A stretch of 64,000 nt of DNA, taken from Fasciola hepatica (lineage: Eukaryota; Platyhelminthes; Trematoda; Plagiorchiida; Fasciolidae). The notes beneath the pieces were generated by a model, which did not search any database, was not told the origin of the DNA, and saw only the letters and a list, made by a program, of their open reading frames with translations. The DNA lies in assembly GCA_948099385.1 (NCBI GenBank), contig CANUEZ040000164.1, positions 3,610,501-3,674,500 on the forward strand, read 5' to 3'. This document shows, one piece after another, positions 1-9,249 of the stretch. Made by a program: the position numbers and the translations under genes. Positions within the stretch are counted from its first letter, which is position 1. Each line of letters starts with the position of its first letter.

Positions 1-1860
1 AACCTGGTCGCAAGCTCCTGGACTATTTGATCTCTATGTGGTAACGCAAAAGTCACTCAGGCAAAGCCCGCCGGTGCGGGGCGCGGTCAGATCCACCGCT
101 TTGGCCGGCGCACTTCGGGCGTGCAGGACATCTGCAACGATGTGCGGGCGCAGCTAGGATGGCGGATTGCACCTCCTGTCACGAAAAGTGGTTTCCAGGT
201 TGGATGTCCGGATCACGGTCAGCTGCACCCACCAGCACCGGTTGTGGCAAAAAAAAAACATTTATGCACCCGAAATGCTGCAAATATGGAACTATCTTCC
301 CCCAGTTATGGCCTATTTTTCATCGTATTCGTCTCTATCTTCACCATCTAAACTTACTGCTTCTTACGCCCGGCAAAATCTACTTTCCCTAGCACATAAT
401 TATCGCGGGGTTAAAAGACCGTTTCGGTACTCGGCTGACCGTTCTTGAACCTTTCTCCCGCTTGTCCCGTCCGCAAACTTAACCAATCCCCAAGATAAAG
501 CTCACCCTTTTTATCACGGTTACCGATATACTTGCGAAAAGTTACATTTAATGTTGCCATACACTTCCGTCTAATATGGTCCAAACAGTGAATTTCACTG
601 AGGAATATTTGTCTCCAGAGCATCCCAACAGTCCGCGATATTGTGACAGTTCGCTCTCTCTATCAGTCCTCCTGTTCGCCCACACGGCTGTAGCACTTCA
701 ATATCCTCACCTTGCACAGATTCATGCCCTCCCCATATATTCAAATCTGAGAGACATCTGTATCGCAGCATTTTGATTTTCGCCATCACATGATCCACCT
801 TTTACAAAGAATACCAACAGATATTATTTTACCTGCCAACCACTTCACCACCCAACTTCGCAAACGTATTCATCGGTTGTTGGTGCTCTTTCATATCCGG
901 TATTCTATCTTTGTAAATCCTCTCAGATAATTTTGATCCTTGCCTCTCTCTGTTCATCACGTTCCGCCCTTGGATAACGATAATTGAAAGTAAATACTTA
1001 CCTGTCATTTAAACACTCATCTTTGCAGACTGTGTATCTGCGACTATCATGGCTACGCATCACAAATTGATTTGTCGTCCAGTTTCCATTTCCATTTTGG
1101 TGCATCACATTCCACCCTTATGAAGGTAAACAATGTGCGCAACGATTACATGCTCACATCCGGCCACTTCTTCCACCATCACCCAGGCAACCCCTCTCTA
1201 CAAATGAGTCCTTCACTGGGTATTTAACTGGCTCAGCCGATATTTGGTCGCTAAACGTTACAAGGGTAATCTTCGAAAGATTTTTTCTTGTTCTTTGTCT
1301 GCAAATTCATTCCTCTCATCGTCTGATTTCCAATTCAAAGCAGTACCACACTCCGCGGAGCGCTATAACTGGTTCACCTCTTCCTTGGAAAATTATTTTT
1401 CCTCAAGGGGAACAAAACTTTCGTCAATTCTGTTTGATTCTCTCGTTGCAAAGTCCCTCATTTTGTAATATTTCAGTAAGAGTTTACTACCTCCGGCCAG
1501 CTCAACCTTGACTTGGCCAGGTTGGCCTTTCGACCTTGAGTTCAAACGTGCCGGGCGCTGCCTTAAAGAGTAAGTTAAATACCTCCTCCTGTGCAATATC
1601 GAGTGCACACACCTGAATCATTCTCCTGGAATTCGGACTATTCGTCCAATTGTACCGTTTGATCTTGTGTACTGCATGCCTCGGGGTTATCCGAAATAAA
1701 CCATTATATTCCTTTATAGTGACACCGCGTTCATTCTTGGCAATCACCATTTCCAGTACCACCTCATGAATAAATTGTTTTATCACTCCGAACCAAGATG
1801 TCCCTGGCACAATGGGTAATACGACACAGGCTGTTGTGACCACCGATCGAGAAACCACTT
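1..1860 (+). repeat. Long AT-rich dispersed repeat, copy R1
   Basis: This copy defines orientation A of a family seen about six times in the window. It starts with a GC-rich head (about 66-245) and runs into pyrimidine-rich, AT-rich DNA. The stretch around 360-500 matches, read in reverse complement, the stretch around 28,260-28,480. The stretch around 1,160-1,200 matches about 27,770-27,800, also in reverse complement. The stretch around 1,530-1,565 resembles about 27,230-27,260 in the same orientation. Short open frames exist, but none resembles a known protein. The class is unknown; a large non-autonomous element is possible. The right edge is approximate. Confidence 0.5.
66..245 (+). repeat. 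GC-rich repeat module, copy 1
   Basis: A GC-rich block of about 180 bp, unlike the AT-rich DNA around it. Related blocks lie at 18,099-18,275 and 28,578-28,752, both inverted relative to this one. A shorter match to its beginning lies near 57,665-57,712 in the same orientation. In each case it sits at the 5' side of the long dispersed repeat, so it is probably part of that element. An independent short element cannot be excluded. Confidence 0.6.
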
Positions 1861-3200
1861 ACAAAGTTAGTTTGCTTCCCTGATGATATTCCGATTTCGT
1901 CTGACGCCCAACTCGGCATATGCTTGGCCTGCACACAGCGTCAACTACAGGTCGGAGCTTGCCAGAGTACGCGCTTAAGGAGCTGCGCATGTGCACACAC
2001 GTCTTGTTGCGCGCGAACAGTTCACGGCACACGCTTCAGGCCACTTATTCAGGACCCTGCGAGCTCTAGAACAGAAGGGAAAGGACTGTATCACATAACT
2101 TAGGCATGAATGAAAAATCCTTCCCATAAATAAAATGAAGCCGGCTTTTGTGGAAATGAAGACGCCATCGGGTTAACCCAAGCCATGTACAGCATCCACT
2201 GTCTCACCCGCACACGGGTCTACAACACCAGCAAGCGCAGATCCAACAAACCACAAAACTCCGGTACAACGGTACCATCGTGATCGGGTCGTGCGAAGAC
2301 CCGCAAGTGTCGTAGATACCGTTTTTGCTTTACCTTATCATGAGTTGAATGTTTCTTTTATCATTATTGTTTTTTCTGGAAACAAAACACAAAAAACCAT
2401 TTTCACAGTTTCTTTCGGTTTTCTATGCACACCGAACCACTTAGGATGATCACTCAAGCACTCGTTTCCGTTTTAACCCACCCTTTTAATTTCGTATCTA
2501 TATAAGGTATTTTCTGTCATACATCCATCTGTCTGCGATAAGGATGGGTGGGACGAGGAGGGGCCACTATTATTCCATCGTCTGTACGCATACAAACCTT
2601 TGCGCATACCTAGCCTTTATCTGACAAACAGGACCAGTTCTTTTACTGGCACGCAACTTGCTGCAGCGGCTCTGCATGCCCGACTTGAAGAAGAACAAGT
2701 TTATCTACCACAAATATTCAGACAACTATCGAGCCATAAAGCAGTCCTACTGGCAAACAAGCGTACCATTCCGAACCCTCTCACTCAATCTCCAAAAAAA
2801 ACAATAAACCACTGGTTGTCCACATCGTATTTGTTGTTGTGGTGTTTTTGGTAGTTTTCAATCATGAGAATTTGTTCGGGGGAGACGAACATTGTTACAG
2901 ACTAGCATTCCGATGACATCTCCCTCGGCCTTCCATGGGGGAGGTTGTGCCGTGACACTGCATTCGTTTCTGGCAATCATTGTCTTCAATGCCACCCAAG
3001 GTACGGACTTTGATTTATCTCTCCGAACCGAGCTATTCCTAGTTCTACCACTAGCGTGGCACGCTCCTTCGAGTCCTACCTGATAGCTTCCAGCTTCGTA
3101 CTCCCCGCTCTGCAGGTTTGCTTAGACCTCCCTGTGGTTAAACTTTGGTTTTCCGACTGCTAGCAAAGCACCATTCGATTCGTGGCTGTAGTTATTTATC
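1861..3200. other. No recognisable gene
   Basis: Only short open frames occur here and none resembles a known protein family. I read both strands and saw no RNA gene, LTR or tandem array. The left part may be the unaligned end of dispersed repeat R1. Confidence 0.4.
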
Positions 3201-3204
3201 ATCC

Positions 3205-4482
3205 CCGTGCTCAATTCATCTCGTTATACCTGCGCAATAAATACGCCTCCAGCTCTCCAGCGAGAACAGGTTCGGGGCCTCGAGTCTCTGCCCTTAGGCG
3301 AGGCTCCTCGGGATAGCAGACCACCTGGTGAGACGTCGATGAACCTGTTGGGGAAGCTTGATGCCCCTCCATAAAGAATGACCGCCGCCCCTGGACACTG
3401 TAATAAGGGTGTAGCCGGGCAAACTCCTTGTAATACAGAGGTATGACCCAGGGTTTTCTGAATGCAGTGTTTCTCTTCGGCTGGCTAGGCTCCCTAGAGG
3501 TTTTGATGGCCAAGAGGCACTGTGCTACAGACTGAAGTTTGTCCTATATGATTACCAAAATATTCGTTGCTGTTGTTGCTTTCGTGATTTCATAACCCTC
3601 TTTTGCCCCTCCAAGGCACTTAGTGGACTGAGGTTCCTATCCATCCGCTGCGTGGATGCACTTATTGGCACTCATTGGGGCTTTGTATTCAGATCTAGCT
3701 GCCTGGAATCAGTTGCTACGGGACCAACTGGTTCCGCGTGATCGCCATAACACAAAGCGTGGGCTCTTAAGCGTGTGATTAAGTCGTTTACGGAGAAGAT
3801 GAACAAAGTAGGGCCTAGGACGGAGCTCTGAGGCGCACCGTCCGGCAAGCACATTTTCTGGTAAGCATTATCGTCCAGCTTGACTCGAAAAGTGTAACCC
3901 CCGATTGACCTGTGTCTCCACGTAACATTTTTAAGGGACAGATCGAAGACACTGAAGTTATCAGCAACAAACCACGATTGACTGAGCCAGAGGACCCTTT
4001 GAGGTCTAGTTGGTAGACCTCTACTCTGTCCCCTTAGTACAGCTCCCGGATAACGTCGCCCATGAAGCAGATGGAGTCTGACAAGCAGGACCTCTGACGA
4101 ACGGATACTTGTTGGACTTTCCCTATCAACCTGTGGACAGTCATGTGGTTAGCAATCGTGTCTCGTAACATCCGCTCCATCACCTTCACCAACACCGCAA
4201 TTAAACTAACTGGCTCGTAGTTGAGATAGGTTTTTCTATCCATGGCTTTTTCAGTTGCGGTGACCGTCACCTTGAGTCATTCCTTGGGTGCGCAACCTTC
4301 TTCAAAGGAGGCGTTGAATAGCATGATCAACACCTGGACCGAGAGCTCTGCCAGAGGCTGGAGGGTTGCGGGAAGTATTCTGTCGGGTCCCGCTGCCCTA
4401 GTCTTCACCAGGTCGCTTCAAACCCTGAGCACCTCACTGACTGTAATGGCCCCTCCTAACTTTTGGAAGAGCACCCGCCGTG
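3205..4482 (-). pseudogene. CR1/jockey-type non-LTR retrotransposon, RT remnant A
   Basis: Read on the minus strand this is a decayed reverse transcriptase in domain order. The N-terminal RT part (4,482 to 4,034) has a degraded 'AAGPDRILP' motif, then 'YEPVSLI' in place of NYRPISL, and 'QRSCLSD'. The B/C domains (about 3,860-3,690) show 'SVLGPTLFIF', and the catalytic YADD is replaced by 'YGDH'. The thumb and C-terminal region (3,513 to 3,211) has 'LYYKEFARLHPYYSVQ', resembling the LYKxFVRPHLEY motif, followed out of frame by 'NLFSLESWRR'. Several stops and frame changes break it and no endonuclease is attached, so it is a dead 5'-truncated copy. Confidence 0.75.
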
Positions 4483-4486
4483 GCAA

Positions 4487-4800
4487 TCAGCGAAAGCCTG
4501 AGGTCCCGTTGTTCCGTCTACACCCGCCGGAAGTGATGCAGAGATTGTTTGTGGCTGCTCGACCCCGGAAATCTCTTGCTTTTCCAACGGCCAACCTTAG
4601 AGCCGTTACGGACTGCAGGTAGCTGTAGCAGTTCACAACGAAAGGGTGGGTAAGCTTACAAGCTGGGTCCTTGACGAAGACGACGAAGAGCAGGGGGTCG
4701 AGCATCGAGCCTTGTGCCACCTCACAGGTCCGATGGTGGCGGAATCCAGTCGAGTTTCCGGATTTCTTTTAGGGGTAAGCACTTGAGTCAGCACCCACCT
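4487..4800 (-). pseudogene. CR1-type RT remnant B (domains B/C)
   Basis: On the minus strand, 'VAQGSMLDPLLFVVFVKD' near 4,722-4,665 is the VPQGSVLGPLLFVIFINDL motif of CR1-type reverse transcriptases. It is followed by a degraded C domain (FVVNCYSY in the place of FADD). It lies upstream of the N-terminal RT part of remnant A, so the domain order is wrong for one element. Remnants A and B must be separate insertions, or a rearranged one. It is too short to be functional. Confidence 0.65.
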
Positions 4801-5319
4801 ATGCGAACTTGTCAGGTTTTCTCCTTTTGTTAAGCTTGGCAGAATCTTCCGCCTATCCTGTTTTGCCAAAGTAGAATAGGATGGAAACTTCTCACCCTCG
4901 GGGAGAGACACAAACTTTATGTGGACAGGTCTATCATAAATAGTAAGTCTCGCTTTAGTTTGCAGGACACTCGGGACACTTCCATCTTCTTTCGACTCTA
5001 AATTTCTGCCTCTGGGAACACTTCCTCCCACTTAGTCTAACATTTTTTCTAGTGGTTCTATATCTTCTAAGTTTACCAGATCCCTAGCCAACCGATTCTG
5101 CCACCATACCGCCTTATTGTAGAAGTTGGCCCTCGCGTTTACTGTGGCGCGCTTTCCATAGTTCTATGCCATTCTCTTTTGCTCGTTCGTGGAAAGCATA
5201 AACAAACCAATCTCCGGCTTTTATTCCCTTCGAAATGTGTAGAATTTCCATGGCTTCGATTGGGCTCTGTCTTAGCCTCCTTTTTTCTGGAGATAGCAGT
5301 CCTATATTCAACTTCATGA

Positions 5320-5410
5320 ATCTTGTCTCTTGCTTGAACAATAATAAGTGTAAAATGTGTAACCAAGTGGCGTGAAAAGACAGGTGTAAAAAACGCAGGT
5401 GCGGAAGAAG
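5320..5410 (-). repeat. PLE terminal inverted segment, left copy
   Basis: Its reverse complement matches about 8,010-8,125: CACACCT-rich DNA followed by a matching run around 'TTATTGTTCA' and 'GAAGTTGAA'. With the right copy it brackets the whole Penelope-like coding region in inverted orientation, in the manner of PLE pseudo-LTRs. Confidence 0.7.
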
Positions 5411-5454
5411 AGGCATGGGGCTGGGGAGAATTTGTACACGGGAACCACAAGAAA

Positions 5455-5850
5455 ATCACGTGTTATGGCCACGGCAACAACAACTGTTGCACGAGGTTAC
5501 GTTGCTTACACAACTCCGGCTTCAATAGTCGAATTGCTATGGCTTCTGACGTCATCAGCAACCGCCTGCGTAATCCTTTCGCGGGAACTCTGGGAATTGT
5601 CAGGACTGGTCCGAGAGCTGCCACTGTGTCGATTCGATGTCTGCTATCCACCAAATGTTGTAGGATTGCGCTTTTGTAGTCCAAACTGTTCCTTAGTGTA
5701 AAGAAGCCGGGGAGTGTTCTGATATTCTTTTCGACAGGCTTCTCGTCGTATGTCCAACATACTGTGCACTACAAGAGCACGTAAACTGATATGGAACAGA
5801 AAATTGAGACTGATGAAGCAACCCGTCCTTGAAATGCTGAACAATGAAGG
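5455..5850 (-). pseudogene. PLE GIY-YIG endonuclease domain
   Basis: Minus-strand translation gives 'FTCSCSAQYVGHTTR' followed by 'LSKRISEHSPASL'. This carries the CxC, YVG (YIG-like), TxR and EH elements of the Penelope GIY-YIG nuclease. A frame change leads into 'DYKSAILQHLVDSRH' (5,684 onward) and ends near 5,463 with 'LLLPW', typical of the PLE C-terminus. The nuclease would cut target DNA during insertion. Stop and frame changes make it a pseudogene. Confidence 0.8.
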
Positions 5851-5999
5851 GCTTCGTGTTCGTCATGATTCGGACACGCGCAGCGGGGAAGGACTTCCCG
5901 AGGGGCTTAGATATGCGTAGCCCCAGTATTTATAAAGTCTTGTCACCCTTGAACGGGATAGTTAGAAAGACAACCTTTTTCTTAGCCACTTGAACTTTC

Positions 6000-7160
6000 A
6001 TTTTGTCTCCTCTCTCTCATATGTTGATGAATAAACGGTTCTAGATAGCCTTTTTTTAGTAATGTGTCGAGTATGTTTTCGAGTTCTTGGGCAATCCTGT
6101 CAGGACTACAGACGATTCCTGCTCTGTAGGTCAGAGAGCTCACTAGATTTCTCTTGTATCCTAGAGGGACAAAACTTAGGGAATGTGTGTATTGCCCCAA
6201 CCATGTACATTTCCGATACATTATCCTTTCTATATATCCATCCTTCATTCTACGTAATCACACATCTAGAAAAGCGAGGAGATTGTCCGTCTTTATGTTT
6301 ACTGTAAAAGTGGTCTTTGCATGGCCGTTGTTGAATGTCTGCAGTAGTTCGATAAAGTCTATTTTTGAGCCGCAAATTATGAAATTGTAGTCCATATATC
6401 TGGTATACATATATAGACTGTCGACGGTTCTGCGCAGCGGTCTATTTTCAAGTTTTGCTAAGAATACATCCGCCAGAAGGGGTCCAAGTGGTGATCCTAT
6501 TGCTACCCCGTCCTTCTACTTCTAGTATTTTCTGCTGTACAGGAACTGTATATTCGATGTACATCTAAGAATTAGTTCTTTTAGCCCGGCCACATGAACT
6601 TCGATTTTGATATCATTATCGGTGAAGTATTGACAGATGAATCCTACCGTCCCGATCAACTGAACGTCTGTGAATAGGGATTCCACATCTAGGGGAAGCA
6701 CCATCCGTTCAGACAGATCCTGATGTTTTATCATCTCCACAAAGAAGAACGAATCTCTCACTTTATACTTTGCTAGTGACTTGCGCACAGGTTCAAGAAT
6801 TTCTGCAATCCACTGATCTGTGGCGTGATAGGCTGAGGTGCTCACTTCAATCACCGGTCTTAGGGGTATATTTGGTTGGTGTACTTTTGGTAGTCCATAG
6901 AGTCTAAGCGGTTGTGAGCCGCAGGGCACAAGCTTGTCATACAGCGTCTTGGAAATAGCTTTTTCTGACTTAAACTGCTTCAAGATTTCTGTCAGCTTAG
7001 TCTCTGCTTCTTGTGGTTTGCCTTTCTCACCCTGACGGTAAATGAACTTGCTCTCATAAGATAAAATGGCCATCATTTTTCTGTAGTAACCGCTTCGGTC
7101 TAGTACAACCCATCCAGCACCTTTATCCGGTCTCGATAGTAGCAAATCTTGATTGCTCAC
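6000..7160 (-). pseudogene. PLE reverse transcriptase and linker
   Basis: A 212-residue open frame (7,160-6,522) carries RT motifs of the Penelope type: 'RPDKGAGWVVLDRSGYY', 'LYGLPKVHQPNIPLRPV' and 'LPLDVESLFTDV'. Two TAG codons end it near 6,530. The same frame then continues with 'DGVAIGSPLGPLLADVFLAK', the next RT motif. The catalytic box reads 'RYMDYNFIIC' near 6,400, so the second aspartate of the usual DD pair is Tyr. Below that, 'KCTWLGQYTHSLSFVP' marks the PLE linker. The RT cannot be active as it stands. Confidence 0.88.
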
Positions 7161-7250
7161 TAGCTCTTGGACCTCTTATCGATGTTGCTTAGTTATTATT
7201 CCGTTCAACGGAGATCTAGTAGCGTGATACTTTTGACATTCGTAAACAGA

Positions 7251-7929
7251 CTATGTTTTCAGGCCGTCATCTGAGTCACCTGATGTTGGTGCCGGGTCAT
7301 ACAGTTGGCTCATTAGACTTTCAAACTGAGTTTCAATTGCCACCTGATGATAACGTGGTTGAGTAGCACAAAACTTGGGTCCGAGAGATGAAGCCTTATA
7401 TTGTAATTTACTAAGCTTCACAGAAGAATGATTGTGGACAAACCTTTCAGGATCTTCCGGTAACCTGGACCGTGGTACTGTCGTTTCCAGGCTACTGAGA
7501 AGCTTCCCACTCTTTTTCCGGAGCTTTTTGACAAACTGAACCCACAAAACCCCGAAATTTTTTCCATGACCTTCCGGCAGTCCTGAAACATTCATTTTGT
7601 ATCTATTTACCAGCCGCTCCATTTCGTCTAAACTGGATTTGGTGGCTTCAAATTGATTGAGCGCATGACGTCTGAGTGACCACGTGGCACATGCGCAGTG
7701 CTTTCCAGTAGGTTTTAGGGTACCGATCGCTGTGGACATATTCCTCAATGAACCCGATTGCTTCTTCCGTCTCAGCGAACCTGGCGATAAACTTCAAATA
7801 CTTATTGAGGTCCTTTAACGCCACCGGCTGCCCACAGTGTTCCAAATCATAGAATGTGCCCGTCGATTCATGGGAAAACTTGTGATACAAAGAAACTTCT
7901 TTTCGGTATATCACTTCAGGCATTGACAT
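7251..7929 (-). pseudogene. PLE N-terminal domain
   Basis: Two overlapping minus-strand frames (7,929-7,648 and 7,748-7,251) together cover the N-terminal part of a Penelope-like protein, so a frameshift lies in the overlap near 7,650-7,750. The C-terminal piece contains 'SLGPKFCATQPRYH', resembling the short GPKF motif that precedes the RT core in PLE proteins, then 'FESLMSQLYD'. The stretch from there to the RT frame (7,250-7,160) is interrupted by stops. Confidence 0.7.
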
Positions 7930-8295
7930 ATATATATAGTACTGGGTAAATGAGAGTATGTGTGCAGCTATAGATAGCAGAGGATGGGTGAGTGTGCAAC
8001 GAATCCGGTAACTCTTTTTTCACACCTTCGTTTTTCACACCTATCCTGTCACGCCATTTATTTACACATTTCACACTTGTTATTGTTCACACAAGAAACA
8101 AGTTTCATCAAGTTGAAGCACGTTGTCGAGTTACCGGATTTGTTGCATGTTTACTCACTCTCATTTTTCCATATCTGCACATATACTTTCCCTTGCCCAG
8201 CAATATATATTTCAGTGCCTGAAGTGATATATGGAAAAGAAATTTCTTCGTGTTATAAGTTTCTTCATGAATCGATGGGCATATTCTATGAGTCC
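7843..8295. repeat. Inverted repeat at the 5' side of the PLE
   Basis: The left arm (about 7,843-7,935) and right arm (about 8,200-8,295) are reverse complements with only scattered differences. Translated outward, both give the same peptide start, 'PEVIY.KE'. The loop is about 265 bp and contains the segment that is itself inverted relative to about 5,320-5,410. Confidence 0.8.
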
Positions 8296-8509
8296 TACAT
8301 TCTTTAGTCCATGGCTGCAGATCTTTCCCCGCTGACCCCCCACCATTCCAGTGGCTAGTCGTTAGACTCTTTCAACACTGGCTGCGTCCTTCTGAGGGAA
8401 AGCACCCAAGCCTGTACCCAGATTTCGAAGTGGGGCCCTACTTCTTCTCCGTACAGGGATAGGAACACATTTGCCTGTTTGCAGGAGGCTGTCAACTCAA
8501 GTCTAGAGA

Positions 8510-9140
8510 GCTCCTTATGAGTCCATCAGGCGGCAAGCTTGCTCTGCTCCGGCCGTTTGAAATCTGCAGTTATAGCACCACCTAAGGATTACTTTTTGCA
8601 CCACGTAAATCGCGAACGGTCCACCTCCTGTTACGGTTGAACCAGCTGATACCCTGGTTTGTGGATGACTTTCACCTTCACCCCACGTGATTCCGCACTT
8701 GAACACCTTATTGATATCACCAGCCAATAACTCCCACCGAACTTATCTGGCAAGCTTCATATCTTCTGCAAATATGAATCTCCGGAGCCTCAGTGCTTTA
8801 ATCGATTCATCCACATACAAGAGGACTAAGGGTGGTCCCTGAACTGATCCCTGGGGGACACCATTCGTAGCATATACCGGCTCACAGCCCGCATCACCAA
8901 CCCCAGCAAAAATCATTATGTTAATCACGAAGTTACTCCTCCAACTTTATAGCTGTCCGTCTATCCAAGGGGTCTCGGTTTTGTCGAGGATTGGTCAGGG
9001 TTTCACCATGCTGAAGGCGCTCCCTTACTCATTACTCTCTCGAGATACAGAAGTTCACATGACCTGCTGCAGTACGCCTGCAACCTCTCTTCCTTCGGGG
9101 TGCAGGAGGACTAACAGAAGTTTGCCCGCATACTACTGAA
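8510..9140 (-). pseudogene. CR1-type RT remnant C
   Basis: The minus-strand frame 8,928-8,743 contains 'NGVPQGSVQGPPLVLLYVDE' and 'FIFAEDMKLAR', which are the B domain and catalytic C domain (FADD-like, here FAED) of a CR1/jockey-type RT. The following frame to 8,515 looks like the region just after the active site. The DNA up to about 9,140 is probably the preceding RT segment, but is badly frameshifted. Confidence 0.7.
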
Positions 9141-9249
9141 AATAAAATCCCGGGTACTGGTCGGCCCCTCCAAGAAAGCACACCTTATGCACGTCTCTGC
9201 ATATGGTCCCTTTTGCTGTGCACATCTCTACTTTTCGGGCCAACGCGTC

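Larger units (their letters stand above)
5110..8300 (-). mobile_element. Penelope-like element (PLE), degenerate
   Basis: A Penelope-like retroelement on the minus strand. The order is N-terminal domain (about 7,930-7,250), reverse transcriptase (about 7,160-6,250), linker (about 6,250-6,000) and a C-terminal GIY-YIG endonuclease (about 5,850-5,460). Inverted segments flank it: about 5,320-5,410 reverse-complements to about 8,010-8,125, and about 7,843-7,935 reverse-complements to about 8,200-8,295. PLEs are known to carry pseudo-LTRs with partly inverted pieces, so this fits. Stops and frameshifts, plus a damaged RT active site, make the copy inactive. I looked for a hammerhead ribozyme core, which some PLEs carry, and did not find a convincing one. 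Confidence 0.85.

Noticed and set aside
66..245. Shared open reading frame in the three GC-rich modules
   Set aside because: A frame of about 60 codons stays open in copies 1, 2 and 3 and gives similar peptides (for example QD.CND..AQ..W.IAPP). But differences between copies 1 and 3 fall at all codon positions and often change the residue, so there is no sign of coding constraint; GC-rich DNA has few stops anyway.
5795..5840. Hammerhead ribozyme core (CTGATGA ... GAAA)
   Set aside because: The two short motifs occur with suitable order on the plus strand, but stem II would have only about three pairs, and the stretch is antisense to the GIY-YIG coding region, so chance is more likely.
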